Source of the DNA: Streptomyces sp. NBC_01454
GTDB lineage: Bacteria; Actinomycetota; Actinomycetes; Streptomycetales; Streptomycetaceae
Assembly: GCF_036227565.1 (NCBI RefSeq)
Contig: NZ_CP109460.1
Span: 248,001-312,000 of the forward strand
Reading direction: 5' to 3'
DNA length: 64,000 nucleotides
Made by a program: the position numbers and the translations under genes. Every line of letters begins with the position of its first letter. The first letter of the stretch is position 1. This document shows positions 1 through 10,095 of this stretch, in pieces. The notes beneath the pieces were generated by a model. It was not told the origin of the DNA, did not search any database, and worked only from the letters and a program-made list of their open reading frames with translations.

Positions 1-3000
1 GCGTCCTGGTCCCCGACGGCCGTCCAGAACGCCGCCTCCTCGGGGGAAGCGGCGACGGCCGGCGCCTCCGGCTCCAGCCAGAAGCGCTGCCGCTGGAACG
101 CGTACGTCGGCAGGTCCACCCGGCGCGGGCGGCGGTCGGCGAAGACGGGGGACCAGTCGACGTCCACGCCGTTCACATACAGCGCGCCGAGCGAGGTGAA
201 GAGGCGCGGCAGACCACCGTCGTCCCGGCGCAGCGTGCCGGTCACCACCGCATCCGCGCCGGCGTCCTCCACGGTCTCCTGAAGCGGCACGGTGAGCACA
301 GGATGCGGGCTGACCTCCACGAAGGTGCGGTGACCAGCCTCGGTGAGAGCTTCGATGGCGGGGGCGAACTCCACCGTCCGCCGCAGGTTCGCGTACCAGT
401 ACCCGGCGTCCATCTCCGCCGTGTCCAGCCACTCCCCCCTCACCGTCGAAAAGAACGGCACCTCGGACGCCCTCGGCACCACCGGCGCCAAGACTGTGAG
501 CAGCTCCTCGCGAATCGACTCCACATGGGCCGAATGCGAGGCGTAATCCACGTCAATGCGGCGCGCACGGACCTCGCGCTCGCGGCACACGTCCATCAGT
601 TCATCGAGCGCGTCCGCGTCGCCGGAGACCACCACGGAGGTGGGGCCGTTGACCGCCGCAACCGAAACCCGGCCACCCCACGGCTCGATCAGCTTCGACA
701 CCTCGGACGGGGACAGCGCCACGGACACCATCCCACCGCGACCGGACAGCGCACGGATGGCCTTGCTCCGCAACGCCACGACCCGCGCGCCATCCTCCAA
801 GCTCAACGCCCCCGCGACACACGCCGCCGCGATCTCCCCCTGACTGTGCCCGACGACCGCAGCCGGCTCCACACCATGAGCCCGCCAGACCTCCGCCAAC
901 GACACCATCACCGCCCACAACACCGGCTGAACCACATCCACCCGATCCAGCCCCGGCGCCCCCTCGGCCCCCCGCAACACACCACTCAACGACCAGTCGG
1001 TAAACGGCTCCAGCGCCGCCTCACACTCCGCCAACCGGCTTGCGAACACCGGCGAGGAGTCCAGCAACTCCACCGCCATGCCCATCCACTGCGACCCCTG
1101 CCCCGGGAAGACGAAGACCGCTGACGAAGCGGGGGCGGTGGGTACGGAGCCGATGGCGGTATGGGGGCCGGGGTCGCCCTCGGCCACAGAGTGCAGGTCC
1201 GCGAGGAGGGCGGCGCGGTCGGTGCCGATGAGCACCGCTCGGTGTTCCAGGGCCGCGCGCGTCGTGAGCAGGGAGTGTGCGACGTCGTACGGTGCGGCGT
1301 CGGGGAGGGAGTCGAGGTGGGTGGCGAGCGCGGCTGCCTGGGCGCGCAGTGCTTCCGGGGTCCGGCCGTGCACGGCCCAGGGCACGACCGGCTGGTCACG
1401 GTGGTCGCCGTCCGCTCCTTCCGCGTCGCCCGGCTCCGCTGCGTCGGGCCGTGCGGACGGGGCTTCGGCCGGAGGCTGTTCCACGATCACATGCGCATTG
1501 GTGCCGCTGATGCCGAACGAGGAGACGCCGGCCCGGCGCACCTGCCCGTTCACCTCCCACGGCTGGTCCATGGTGAGCAGCCGTACCGTGCCCGCCGACC
1601 AGTCCACATGCGGGGACGGCGCGTCGAGGTGCAGTGTTTCCGGGAGGAGGCCGTGCCGCAGGGCGAGCACCATTTTGATGACCCCGGCGACACCGGCGGC
1701 GGCCTGGGTGTGCCCGATGTTGGACTTGAGCGAGCCGAGCCACAGCGGCCGGTCCGCCTCCCGCTCCTGCCCGTACGTGGCCAGCAGCGCCTGCGCCTCG
1801 ATGGGGTCGCCGAGCGCTGTGCCGGTGCCGTGCGCCTCGACCGCGTCGACGTCGGAGGGCCGCAGCCCGGCAGCGGAGAGCGCGGCCCGGATCACGCGTT
1901 CCTGGGAGGGGCCGTTGGGGGCGCTGAGGCCGTTCGAGGCGCCGTCCTGGTTGGTGGCGCTGCCGCGCAGCACCGCCAGTACCGGGTGGCCCTTGCGGCG
2001 GGCCTCCGACAGGCGTTCCAGCAGCAGGATTCCGGCGCCTTCGCCCCAGGCCGTGCCGTCGGCGGCCGCGGCGAACGGCTTGCACCGGCCGTCGGGCGCG
2101 AGTCCCCGCTGGCGGCTGAACTCCACGAACATGCCGGGCCGGGACATCACCGTCGCCCCGCCGGCGAGCGCGAGGGTGCACTCTCCGGTGCGCAGTGCCT
2201 GCGCCGCGAGATGCAGCGCCACCAGGGAGGAGGAGCACGCCGTGTCCACGGTGATGGCCGGTCCCTCGAGACCGAGTGTGTAGGCGATGCGTCCGGAGGC
2301 CACGCTCGTGGTCGTGCCGGTCAGGACATGGCCCTCGACCTGCTGGCTCGCCTGGTGCAGCCGGGGGCCGTACTCCTGGGCCATGGCTCCGACGAACACT
2401 CCGGTGAGGCTGCCGCGGACCCCCGTCGGGTCGATGCCGGCCCGTTCCAGCGCCTCCCACGAGGTCTCCAGCAGCAGTCGCTGCTGCGGATCCATCGCCA
2501 GGGCCTCGCGCGGCGAGATCCCGAAGAAGCCGGCGTCGAAGGACGCGGCATCGAGGAAGCCGCCCTCGCGCACGTAACTGGTGCCCGAGCGTTCGGGGTC
2601 GGGGTCGTACAGCCCGTCGGTCTGCCAGCCCCGGTCGGTGGGGAACGGCGATACCGCGTCCACCCGGTCCCGCAGGATCTGCCAGAGGTCTTCGGGCGAC
2701 CGTACGCCGCCGGGGTAGCGGCAGGCCATCGCGACGATGGCGATGGGCTCCTCGGGGTCGGCGGCCGGGCCTTGATGCTGGGGCAACTCATGGGCAGTAC
2801 CCAGGAGTTCGGCGTCGAGGTAGCGGGCCAGCCGGGTGGGTGAGGGGTGGTTGTAGAGCGCGGTGGACGGCAGCCGTACGGTGAGTGCCCGGTTCAGCCG
2901 GTTCCGCAGCTCCTCGGCGGTGACCGAGTCGAAGCCCAGGTCCTTGAAGGTGTGGGCGGCGTGGAGCGCTGAGGGGTCCCGGTGGCCGAGCACCGCGGCA

Positions 3001-5840
3001 GCGTGGTCCCGTACGACGTCGAGGGTGGGCCGGCCCGTCCCGGAGCGCTCGGTCGGGGTGGTGGCGGGCCGGTGCGGCACGGAAGGGGCGGGGGCCGTGC
3101 GGCGGGGGTGCCCGGCGGGGTGCTCGATCCAGTGCCGCTCGCGCTGGAAGGCGTAGGTGGGGAGGTCCACGAGCGGGGGGCGGGGGGCGGCGAACGCCGG
3201 GGCCCAGTCGACGTCGACACCCTGCACGTACAGCTCGCCGAGCGAGGTGTAGAACCGGGCGAGGCCGCCCTCGCCGCGGCGCAGGGTGCCCACGACCGCC
3301 CCCTCGGCGCCCGCGGCCTCCACCGTCTCCCGCACCGGCATGGTCAGGACGGGGTGTGGACTGACCTCCACGAAGGTGTGGTGCCCGGCCGCGGTCAGCG
3401 CGTCGATGGCGGGGGCGAACTCCACCGTCCGCCGCAGGTTGGCGAACCAGTAGCCGGCGTCCATCTCCGCCGTGTCCAGCCAGTCCCCCGTCGCCGTCGA
3501 GAACAGCGGCACGGCGGGGGTCCGGGGCGCGACCGGCGCCAGGACGTCGTTCAGGTCCTCCTCGATCGACTCCACATGCGCCGAATGCGAGGCGTAATCC
3601 ACCTCGATCCGCCGTGCACGGACCTCGCGCTCCCGGCACTCCTCCACCAGCCGGCCCAGAACATCGCCGTCACCGGACACCACCACCGACGACGGCCCGT
3701 TGACCGCCGCCACCGAGATCCGACCACCCCATGGCTCGATCAACTCCTCCACCTCGGGCCGGGGCAGCGCCACCGACACCATTCCGCCACGGCCCGACAG
3801 GGCACGGATGGCCTTGCTGCGCAGCGCCACCACCCGGGCGCCGTCCTCCAGGGTCAACGCCCCGGCGACACAAGCCGCAGCAATCTCCCCCTGGCTGTGC
3901 CCGACGACAGCAGCCGGCTCGACACCGTGGGAGCGCCAGACCTCCGCCAACGACACCATCACCGCCCACAACACCGGCTGGACGACATCGACCCGGTCCA
4001 GCCCCGGGGCCCCGTCAGCCGCACGCAGCACACCACTCAGCGACCAGTCGGTGAACGGCTCCAACGCCGCCTCACACTCCGCCAGCCGGCTCGCGAAGAC
4101 GGGCGAGGAGTCGAGCAGCTCCACCGCCATGCCGGCCCACTGCGACCCCTGCCCCGGGAAGACGAACACCGTGTTGCCGGAGCGGTCGGTCACCGTGTTG
4201 CCGGAGCGGTCGGTTGCCTCGCCGATCGTCACCGCGGCATCGGGGCGTCCCTCCGCCACCGCCCGTACCCCGGCGGTCAGTTCGTCGGTCCGGGAACCCA
4301 CCACGACCGCTCGGTGCTCGAACGACGACCGGGACGTCAGCAGCGACCAGCCCACCTCCGCCGGCGACAAGCCGCCGTCCGTCACCCGTGACACCAGTCG
4401 CTCCGCCTGCGCCGCCAGGGCTTCGGCGGTACGCCCGGACACCACCCAGGGCACCGTCACGTCCGCATCCGGAGCCGACGGAACGCAGCCCCGTCCAGTG
4501 GCAGACTCAACCTCCCCGGAGTCCTCCGTCCGTGCCACGATCAGATGCGCATTCGTGCCGCCCATCCCGAACGAGGAGACCCCGGCGATGAGTTGCCGCC
4601 CCTCCTGCGCCGTCCAGGCGCCGGACTCGGTCTGCACCCGCAGGTTCAGGGCGTCGAGCGGAATGTCGGGGTGGGGTGTCGCGAAGTTGAGGCTCGGAAC
4701 GAGGTGGCCGTGCTCCACGCACAGCACCACCTTCAGCAGTCCCGCGATGCCGGCGGCGCCTTCGAGGTGGCCGATATTGGTTTTGACCGAACCCACGGGC
4801 AGTGGGGTGCTCCGGCGCGGGTCGGTGCCGAACGCGGCGCCGAGCGACGCCGCCTCGATGGGGTCACCGACCTTGGTGCCGGTGCCGTGCAGCTCCACAT
4901 AGCCGAGGTCGCCGGGGTGGACGCCGGCGCGTGCGCAGGCCAGGCGCAGCACCTCTTCCTGCGCGGCGGCGTCCGGGGTGGTGAGGCCGGGCCCGCCGCC
5001 GTCGTTGTTGACCGCGCCGCCGCGGATCACACAGTGGACGTGGTCGCCGTCCGCCAGGGCCCTGGAGAGGGGCTTGAGGACGACGAGGCCGCCTCCCTCG
5101 CCGCGGACGAAGCCGTCCGCGCGGGCGTCGAAGGTGTGGCAGCGGCCGCTCGGGCTGAGCGCGCCGAAGCGGGCCATGGCGAGAGTGCTCTCGGGGGCGA
5201 GGTTGAGGTGTACCCCGCCGGCCAGCGCGGTGTCGCAGTCGCCGCGGTGCAGGCTGTCGCACGCGGCCTGGACCGCGACGAGGGAGGAGGACTGAGCGGT
5301 GTCCAGGGTCATGCTGGGGCCGCGCAGGCCGAGGTGGTAGGAGAGGCGGTTGGCGATGAGTCCGCGGTTGAGGCCGGTCGGAGTGTGGTGGTCGAGTGCC
5401 TCGGGGCCCTGCTGGTGGACGAGTACGGCGTAGTCCTCGACGGTGGCTCCGATGTACACCCCGGTCCGGTGGCCGTGGAGCCGTTCCGGGCGGATGCGGG
5501 CGCTTTCCAGTGCCTCCCAGCCGAGTTCGAGGGCGAGCCGCTGCTGGGGGGCCATCGACCGGGCCTCGCGCGGGGAGACACCGAAGAAGCCTGCGTCGAA
5601 GCCGGCGACATCGTCGAGGAAGCCGCCCCGGGGCAGCTCGGACAGCTCTGACTGCGCGAGGAGTTCGGTGGTCCACCGGTCGGCCGGCGCTTCGGTGACG
5701 GCGCTTCTGCCGTCGCGCAGGAGTTGCCAGAGGGCGTCGGGGTCGGCTGCCCCGGGCAGGCGGCAGGACAGGCCGATGACCGCGATCGGCTCACCGCCCT
5801 GCGAGGGAATCCTGGAGCCCGCGGGTTCCGACCCGTTCAT
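1..5840 (-). CDS. Modular type I polyketide synthase, loading module plus first extension module (3' end outside window)
   Basis: The gene runs leftward and is cut by the left edge after about 1946 codons. Visible domains in order are KSQ (about residues 17-440), AT (about 555-870), ACP with the GFDSV motif (Ser972), KS (about 1020-1450) and AT (about 1575-1890). The first KS has Gln183 in DTAQSSS where a condensing KS has Cys, while His motifs HGTGT and NIGH remain: this is a KSQ decarboxylating loading module. The second KS has the normal Cys1202 (DTACSSS). Both ATs have GHSQG (Ser649, Ser1666) and YASH (Tyr749, Tyr1766), the methylmalonyl-CoA signature, so the starter is predicted to be propionate and the first extender methylmalonate. 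The last readable residues resemble the start of a KR domain. The ATG at 5840 has GGGAG about 8 bases upstream. No post-assembly enzymes of the cluster other than the divergent sugar gene are visible here. Confidence 0.95.
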   Translation of the reverse strand, partial: MNGSEPAGSRIPSQGGEPIAVIGLSCRLPGAADPDALWQLLRDGRSAVTEAPADRWTTELLAQSELSELPRGGFLDDVAGFDAGFFGVSPREARSMAPQQRLALELGWEALESARIRPERLHGHRTGVYIGATVEDYAVLVHQQGPEALDHHTPTGLNRGLIANRLSYHLGLRGPSMTLDTAQSSSLVAVQAACDSLHRGDCDTALAGGVHLNLAPESTLAMARFGALSPSGRCHTFDARADGFVRGEGGGLVVLKPLSRALADGDHVHCVIRGGAVNNDGGGPGLTTPDAAAQEEVLRLACARAGVHPGDLGYVELHGTGTKVGDPIEAASLGAAFGTDPRRSTPLPVGSVKTNIGHLEGAAGIAGLLKVVLCVEHGHLVPSLNFATPHPDIPLDALNLRVQTESGAWTAQEGRQLIAGVSSFGMGGTNAHLIVARTEDSGEVESATGRGCVPSAPDADVTVPWVVSGRTAEALAAQAERLVSRVTDGGLSPAEVGWSLLTSRSSFEHRAVVVGSRTDELTAGVRAVAEGRPDAAVTIGEATDRSGNTVTDRSGNTVFVFPGQGSQWAGMAVELLDSSPVFASRLAECEAALEPFTDWSLSGVLRAADGAPGLDRVDVVQPVLWAVMVSLAEVWRSHGVEPAAVVGHSQGEIAAACVAGALTLEDGARVVALRSKAIRALSGRGGMVSVALPRPEVEELIEPWGGRISVAAVNGPSSVVVSGDGDVLGRLVEECREREVRARRIEVDYASHSAHVESIEEDLNDVLAPVAPRTPAVPLFSTATGDWLDTAEMDAGYWFANLRRTVEFAPAIDALTAAGHHTFVEVSPHPVLTMPVRETVEAAGAEGAVVGTLRRGEGGLARFYTSLGELYVQGVDVDWAPAFAAPRPPLVDLPTYAFQRERHWIEHPAGHPRRTAPAPSVPHRPATTPTERSGTGRPTLDVVRDHAAAVLGHRDPSALHAAHTFKDLGFDSVTAEELRNRLNRALTVRLPSTALYNHPSPTRLARYLDAELLGTAHELPQHQGPAADPEEPIAIVAMACRYPGGVRSPEDLWQILRDRVDAVSPFPTDRGWQTDGLYDPDPERSGTSYVREGGFLDAASFDAGFFGISPREALAMDPQQRLLLETSWEALERAGIDPTGVRGSLTGVFVGAMAQEYGPRLHQASQQVEGHVLTGTTTSVASGRIAYTLGLEGPAITVDTACSSSLVALHLAAQALRTGECTLALAGGATVMSRPGMFVEFSRQRGLAPDGRCKPFAAAADGTAWGEGAGILLLERLSEARRKGHPVLAVLRGSATNQDGASNGLSAPNGPSQERVIRAALSAAGLRPSDVDAVEAHGTGTALGDPIEAQALLATYGQEREADRPLWLGSLKSNIGHTQAAAGVAGVIKMVLALRHGLLPETLHLDAPSPHVDWSAGTVRLLTMDQPWEVNGQVRRAGVSSFGISGTNAHVIVEQPPAEAPSARPDAAEPGDAEGADGDHRDQPVVPWAVHGRTPEALRAQAAALATHLDSLPDAAPYDVAHSLLTTRAALEHRAVLIGTDRAALLADLHSVAEGDPGPHTAIGSVPTAPASSAVFVFPGQGSQWMGMAVELLDSSPVFASRLAECEAALEPFTDWSLSGVLRGAEGAPGLDRVDVVQPVLWAVMVSLAEVWRAHGVEPAAVVGHSQGEIAAACVAGALSLEDGARVVALRSKAIRALSGRGGMVSVALSPSEVSKLIEPWGGRVSVAAVNGPTSVVVSGDADALDELMDVCREREVRARRIDVDYASHSAHVESIREELLTVLAPVVPRASEVPFFSTVRGEWLDTAEMDAGYWYANLRRTVEFAPAIEALTEAGHRTFVEVSPHPVLTVPLQETVEDAGADAVVTGTLRRDDGGLPRLFTSLGALYVNGVDVDWSPVFADRRPRRVDLPTYAFQRQRFWLEPEAPAVAASPEEAAFWTAVGDQD
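4168..4215 (-). repeat. 24-bp tandem duplication in the KSQ-AT linker
   Basis: Two head-to-tail copies of a 24-bp unit (4168-4191 and 4192-4215) differ only at the last base. They encode TDRSGNTV twice, immediately before the FVFPGQG motif that opens the loading AT. The reading frame is kept, so the linker is simply 8 residues longer. Confidence 0.9.
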
Positions 5841-5931
5841 CAATCGCACTCCCTACGCGAAGCGGCACAGTCACGGCTGGAGTTCACCGTTCCACAGCGG
5901 CGGGCCGCGAAAGGCGGGCCGTAGGCCACCT

Positions 5932-5947
5932 CTAGGGGAACTCCTAG
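5932..5947. promoter_or_regulatory. PimM-type PAS-LuxR operator candidate upstream of the polyketide synthase
   Basis: CTAGGGGAACTCCTAG is a near-palindrome with perfect CTAGG/CCTAG arms. It matches 13 of 16 positions of the PimM operator consensus as I remember it (CTVGGGAWWTCCCBAG). It lies 92 bp upstream of the synthase start and in the region shared with the divergent dehydratase gene, and a PAS-LuxR gene is present in the same cluster (17974-18843). Confidence 0.65.
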
Positions 5948-6160
5948 GCGCGGCGGAGGACCCTTCCGTACCGCTCTGAGCAGGGCTTCCGCAGCGGTAC
6001 GCGGCGTCCTCCCGGAGCCTGGGACGGCGCGGCCCGGCGCCCGTTCCCCGGGTGCTCGGGTGCGGCCGCCGCCGGCCCGTCCGCGGGCGGGCGAGCCGCA
6101 GAGACTAGGTGAATGCCAGGACTCCCCGGTGCAGGCTGCGGGTGGAGAGGTCGGCCGTCC

Positions 6161-6200
6161 GGTGCCGTACACCCATCAGCGGTGCCGTACACCCATCAGC
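6161..6200. repeat. Perfect 20-bp tandem direct repeat
   Basis: The unit ggtgccgtacacccatcagc occurs twice without a gap (6161-6180, 6181-6200). It ends 16 bp before the dehydratase start codon and a few bases before its ribosome binding site, so it lies in the leader or core promoter. Confidence 0.95.
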
Positions 6201-6216
6201 GTGGAGGGGCGCAGAA

Positions 6217-7629
6217 ATGCATATGGACAGCACAGTGGAGCCTTCGTACTCATCCGGCTCCGTGGTGTCTTCCCGGCGGGCGGTGGCGCTGTCGTCCCGG
6301 CTGGCCGCTTCGGCGCTGGCCACCGAGGGCGGGGTGATGAGCAACGAAGCGTTCCATGCGTGGTTCGAGGAGCGGCAGCGCACTCATGCGCTCCAGGTCA
6401 GCCGGATACCGTTCGAGGAGCTGCGGGGCTGGGGCTTCGCTCCCGGGAGCGGGAACCTGCGGCATGACAGCGGGCGTTTCTTCTCCATCGAGGGCCTGCG
6501 GGTCCGCTCCGACTACGGGCCGGTCCGCGAGTGGTGCCAGCCGATCATCCACCAGCCCGAGATCGGTGTGCTGGGCATCGCGGTGCGCGAGATCGACGGG
6601 GTGCTGCACTGTCTGATGCAGGCGAAGCCGGAGCCGGGGAACGCCAACGGGGTGCAGCTCTCCCCCACGGTGCAGGCCACCAAGAGCAACTACACGCGGG
6701 TGCACGGCGGTTCCGCGGTTCCGTACATGGACTGCTTCGTCGATCCCGATCCGCGCCGGGTGCTGGCCGATGTGCTCCAGTCCGAGCAGGGGTCGTGGTT
6801 CTACCGGAAGCGCAACCGCAACATGGTGGTCGAGGTGGGCCCCGAGGTCGAGGCGGACGAGGACTTCTGCTGGGTCACCCTGGGCCAGCTCGGTGCGCTG
6901 CTGCGCCATCCCGACCTGGTGAACATGGACGCCCGTACGGTGCTGTCCTGCATCCCCGACTGGCGGGCGGGCTCCTCGACGGCCAATGCCGGCCTGCACT
7001 CCGATACGGAGATCCGCAGCTGGGTCACGACGCGACGGGCCCGGCACGAGATCACCACCGAGCCGCTGCCGCTGCGCGAGGCGGCGGGCTGGCACCGCTC
7101 GCCGGACGCCATCTCGCATGAGAGCGGGCGCTTCTTCAGTATCGTCGCCGTCGATGTCAGCTCGCACCGGCGGGAGGTGCCCGCCTGGTCGCAGCCGCTG
7201 CTCGAACCGCACGGGCTGGGAATGGCGGCGCTGCTGGTGAAGCGGATCGGGGGTGTACCGCACGCGCTGCTGAGCGCCCGGGTCGAGCCGGGTTTCCTGG
7301 ATGTGGTGGAGCTGGGGCCCACCGTGCAGTGCACGCCGCAGAGCTACGCGCATCTTCCCGAGGGTGACCGTCCCCGGTATCTCGATGCCGTGCTGGAGCG
7401 CCGTCCGGAGCGGACGCTGTTCGATGCCGTGCTGTCGGAGGAGGGCGGCCGCTTCCTGTATGCCCGCAGCCGCTACCTCATCGTCGAGGTGGACGAGGAC
7501 TTCCCGACCGAGGCACCCGAGGACTTCCGCTGGGTGACCCTGTGTCAGATCAATGAGCTGCTGAAGTACAGCCACCATCTGAATGTGCAGGCCAGGACGC
7601 TGGTCGCGGGGATGAGGACGCTGGCTTAG
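6217..7629 (+). CDS. NDP-hexose 2,3-dehydratase
   Basis: The 470-residue product matches the NDP-hexose 2,3-dehydratase family (TylCVI, EryBVI, OleV type), which removes the C2 hydroxyl of an NDP-4-keto-6-deoxyhexose on the way to 2,6-dideoxysugars. It is made of two homologous halves, each with a D/ESGRFFSI motif, an RH/SQP segment and an L(S/G)PTVQ motif (QLSPTVQATKSNYT in the first half, ELGPTVQCTPQSY in the second), as expected for this Nudix-like fold. GGAGGGG sits 8 bases before the ATG at 6217; a second ATG follows at 6223. It is divergent from the polyketide synthase, pointing to a glycosylated polyketide. The partner reductase, aminotransferase and glycosyltransferase genes are not in this window. 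Confidence 0.9.
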   Translation: MHMDSTVEPSYSSGSVVSSRRAVALSSRLAASALATEGGVMSNEAFHAWFEERQRTHALQVSRIPFEELRGWGFAPGSGNLRHDSGRFFSIEGLRVRSDYGPVREWCQPIIHQPEIGVLGIAVREIDGVLHCLMQAKPEPGNANGVQLSPTVQATKSNYTRVHGGSAVPYMDCFVDPDPRRVLADVLQSEQGSWFYRKRNRNMVVEVGPEVEADEDFCWVTLGQLGALLRHPDLVNMDARTVLSCIPDWRAGSSTANAGLHSDTEIRSWVTTRRARHEITTEPLPLREAAGWHRSPDAISHESGRFFSIVAVDVSSHRREVPAWSQPLLEPHGLGMAALLVKRIGGVPHALLSARVEPGFLDVVELGPTVQCTPQSYAHLPEGDRPRYLDAVLERRPERTLFDAVLSEEGGRFLYARSRYLIVEVDEDFPTEAPEDFRWVTLCQINELLKYSHHLNVQARTLVAGMRTLA

Positions 7630-7675
7630 TGGTCCGTTCTGGAAGTCCTTCGGGGGTTGACTTCAGGCCCGTGTT
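7623..7675 (+). repeat. Left inverted repeat of a 4.5-kb island
   Basis: This segment, beginning at the stop codon of the dehydratase gene, is repeated in inverted orientation at 12062-12114 with roughly 40 of 50 positions identical, including an uninterrupted 22-bp match. Inside it GAAGTC and GACTTC arms (7642 onward) could form a hairpin. Confidence 0.85.
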
Positions 7676-7841
7676 GTACGTGGTGGTCTCTGGCCAGATG
7701 TTGGGGGTAGCGAGGTGGGGGCACCCAGCTTGTTGGCCGCCGCAATTGCTCATTGCTGCGAGAGAAAGCAGTGGCTCCGGTGCGTTCTCACTCGGGCTTC
7801 CACCGCAGAGCTCACACGTCGCTCGGCTGGCTTGCGGCTGG

Positions 7842-8738
7842 TCAGCTCTGTGCGGCCCGGAAGGCGCCTGGGGTCTGGCTGGTCGCGCGGGTGAAGAACT
7901 TGCTGAAGTTGGTGGGTTCGGTGAAGCCGAGCCGGTGGCTGATGGCGGCGACGGGCAGGTCGGTGTGGGCCAGCATGCGCTTGGCCTCCAGGGTGACGCG
8001 GGCTTCGATGAGCTGTTTGGCGGTGTGTCCGGTGGCGCGTTGGCAGGCGCGATTGAGGGTCTTGAGGGAGTAGCCGAGCCGGGTGGCGTAGTCGTGGGCC
8101 TGGCGCAGGACGGCGAAGGAGCGCTCCAGTTCGTGCTGGAAGAGGCGGTACGGCTCCTGCGTGGCAGGGGTCTGTGCGCTGTCGTCGGGCGTGGGGAGGC
8201 GGGCGATGCGTAGCAGGATCCCGACCAGCAGCTGGCGCAGGAGTTCCTTGGTGATCTCCGGGTCCTGGGCGGGGAGGTCGGCGTATTCGGTGGCGAGGTC
8301 GGCCAGTGCGTGGCGGAAGCGGTCGTGGTCGCCGGGGCCGAGCTGCCAGAGGGGCGGGCCGAACGGGTCGTCGGTCACCGGGATGCTCGCGGGGAGTCGG
8401 GGCGGGAAGTCCGGGGTGAACAGGACGATCGTGGCGTCCAGGTCCGCGGGAGCGCCGTCGGGTGCTGTGGGCAGGCGCTGGACCTGCCCGGGACGGACGT
8501 GCAGCAGCGTGCCCGGCCGGCAGGGGCGGTCGACGAAGTCGACCATGACGGTGCCTTCGCCCCGGTGGACCAGGGTGAGGTGGTGGAAGTCCAGCCGATG
8601 CACCCGTTTGTACTCTTCGCCCGGCAGGCGGCGGACGAGGTCGGCGAAGGTGAGGACTTCCAGGCGCAGACCGGGTCGGGTGGGGTTGCGGTAGCCCCGT
8701 TCGATCACCGGAGTCTGTCCCATTTCGACCATAGCCAT
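7842..8738 (-). CDS. AraC-family transcriptional regulator
   Basis: The 298-residue protein has an N-terminal cupin-like sensor region (about 20-150, with the AraC-typical LLHVRPGQVQ segment) and a C-terminal double helix-turn-helix (about 195-295) containing SLKTLNRACQRATGHTAKQ and LGFTEPTNFSKFF. It is divergent from the SnoaL-like and MoaF-like genes and probably controls them through the 18-bp palindrome in the 97-bp gap. The ATG at 8738 is chosen; two further in-frame ATGs follow (8732, 8723). The gene lies inside the repeat-flanked island. The effector is unknown. Confidence 0.85.
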   Translation of the reverse strand: MAMVEMGQTPVIERGYRNPTRPGLRLEVLTFADLVRRLPGEEYKRVHRLDFHHLTLVHRGEGTVMVDFVDRPCRPGTLLHVRPGQVQRLPTAPDGAPADLDATIVLFTPDFPPRLPASIPVTDDPFGPPLWQLGPGDHDRFRHALADLATEYADLPAQDPEITKELLRQLLVGILLRIARLPTPDDSAQTPATQEPYRLFQHELERSFAVLRQAHDYATRLGYSLKTLNRACQRATGHTAKQLIEARVTLEAKRMLAHTDLPVAAISHRLGFTEPTNFSKFFTRATSQTPGAFRAAQS

Positions 8739-8753
8739 GCCTGACTCTACCGT

Positions 8754-8771
8754 GCACCGGGGCCCCGGTGC
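8754..8771. promoter_or_regulatory. 18-bp perfect palindrome, candidate operator
   Basis: GCACCGGGGCCCCGGTGC is perfectly self-complementary and lies between the divergent araC-type and SnoaL-like genes. It could be a regulator site or a transcript hairpin; no binding is known. Confidence 0.5.
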
Positions 8772-8835
8772 CGGGAGAGTGGAGGGCAGGCCGGTGGGCA
8801 AGGCGTCACCGGAATGCGCAGATCGGAGGCATGGC

Positions 8836-9594
8836 ATGAGCAGCAAGGAAAACGTACTCAGGGCAGCTGGTGAGCTGTTCGGGGACAAGGACCCGAGCGC
8901 GGTGGACCGCTGGGTGGCCGCTGACTACCGTCAGCACAGCAGCCTGGCCGCAGACGGTCCGGAGGCGCTGCGGCAGCTGGTGGCGAGCCTGCCGGAAGGC
9001 TTCCGCTACGAGGGAGCGCGGGTGATCGCCGACGGAGACCTGGTGGCGCTGCACGGGACGTACCACGGCTTCGGCCCGCAGCCGCTGGTGGCTTTCGATC
9101 TCTTCCGCGTGGATGCGAACGGCAAGCTGGCGGAGCACTGGGACGCGCTGACCCCACTCGTTGCGGACACGGCCGCCGGCCGCTCGCAGACCGACGGCCC
9201 GGCCGCGCCGAGCGACCTGGACACGACCGAGGCCAACCGCGCGCTCGTCACGGAGTTCGCGGAGAAGGTCCTCAAGGGCGCCGACTACTCGGTGCTGACC
9301 GACTACATCTCCACCGAAACCTATCTCCAGCACAACCCGGAGGCCGCCGACGGGCTGGACGGCTTCGGGGCCGCGGCCGCCAAGTGGGCCGAGCAGGGCA
9401 AGAACCTGGTCTACCGGACCGTCCACAAGGTCGTCGCCGAGGGCGACTTCGTGCTCCTGCAGTCCGAGGGCGAGTTCGGCGTGCCGGTCGTCTACTGGGA
9501 CCTGTTCCGTGTGGCCGACGGCAAGATCGTCGAGCACTGGGACGTTATCGCCCCGATCCCGGCCGAGCTCCCGCACTCCAACGGCCTCTTCTGA
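8836..9594 (+). CDS. Tandem SnoaL-like (NTF2 fold) domain protein
   Basis: The 252-residue product contains two SnoaL/NTF2-like domains of about 110 residues (about 5-115 and 135-245). Each ends in a related DLFRV-DG-K(L/I)-EHWD motif, which indicates internal duplication. Single-domain relatives are small cyclases, isomerases or proteins of unknown function found next to AraC or TetR regulators. GGAGG precedes the ATG at 8836. The gene is followed after 17 bp by the MoaF-like gene and is likely co-transcribed with it. The substrate cannot be told from sequence. Confidence 0.8.
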   Translation: MSSKENVLRAAGELFGDKDPSAVDRWVAADYRQHSSLAADGPEALRQLVASLPEGFRYEGARVIADGDLVALHGTYHGFGPQPLVAFDLFRVDANGKLAEHWDALTPLVADTAAGRSQTDGPAAPSDLDTTEANRALVTEFAEKVLKGADYSVLTDYISTETYLQHNPEAADGLDGFGAAAAKWAEQGKNLVYRTVHKVVAEGDFVLLQSEGEFGVPVVYWDLFRVADGKIVEHWDVIAPIPAELPHSNGLF

Positions 9595-9611
9595 GCGGCA
9601 GGGAGAACGCG

Positions 9612-9935
9612 GTGAGCAACAGGACCTACGCGGGGAAGACCTTCCGCTTCCGCGTCGACAACGGCGTCGTCTTCCACAACACCTACGCGCCCGACGGCAC
9701 CAGGCTGCACTACGAGACCGTCGCCGGACCGGCCAAGGGCGCCGTCGAGGACGTCGACCTGCATGCCGCCGAGGTCAGCCCCGGCGTGTTCATCGTCGGC
9801 TGGGTCGAGCAGTCGGGCATGACCGTCACCCACGCGATGAACCTCAACACCAACACCGTCCAAGCCTTCTGGACCTACGAAACCCCCGACGGCCGCGTGG
9901 GCGAACTCCACACCGGCACCCTCAAAGAGGTCTGA
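9612..9935 (+). CDS. MoaF-like small protein
   Basis: A 107-residue protein with the pattern of the MoaF/lipocalin-like domain: an early FRVDNGVVFHNTY strand region, then EVSPGVFIVGWVEQSGMTVTH and a C-terminal GRVGELHTGTL segment. The start is GTG 9612 preceded by GGGAGAA. It forms a probable operon with the SnoaL-like gene. Family assignment is from memory of the motif and no catalytic role is proposed. Confidence 0.6.
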   Translation: MSNRTYAGKTFRFRVDNGVVFHNTYAPDGTRLHYETVAGPAKGAVEDVDLHAAEVSPGVFIVGWVEQSGMTVTHAMNLNTNTVQAFWTYETPDGRVGELHTGTLKEV

Positions 9936-10095
9936 CGGAGCTGTTTGGGAGCAGCCGTCTTGACGAGCACCACCACCCATGCCGAAGGCGCTGTCGAGGG
10001 AAGGTGCCGCGCGGGGGCCCTCCGCCCGCGCCCTCGTGCCAGCGGCAAGCCTGCCTGCAGAAAGGCTTCGGGCATCAAGGAATGAACAGGGCGAC

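Larger units (their letters stand above)
5841..6216. promoter_or_regulatory. Divergent intergenic region between the polyketide synthase and the dehydratase gene
   Basis: This 376-bp stretch has no credible gene. It holds the PAS-LuxR operator candidate at 5932-5947 and a perfect 20-bp tandem repeat at 6161-6200. Both divergent genes have recognisable ribosome binding sites at its two ends. Confidence 0.7.

Noticed and set aside
1161..2843. Long plus-strand frame of 560 codons opposite the polyketide synthase
   Set aside because: It is the antisense shadow of the KS domain; the minus strand shows intact catalytic motifs and the plus-strand product has no family character.
2982..4391. Long plus-strand frame opposite the loading AT
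   Set aside because: Shadow of a real minus-strand AT domain; its look-alike at 303-1124 merely mirrors the AT duplication.
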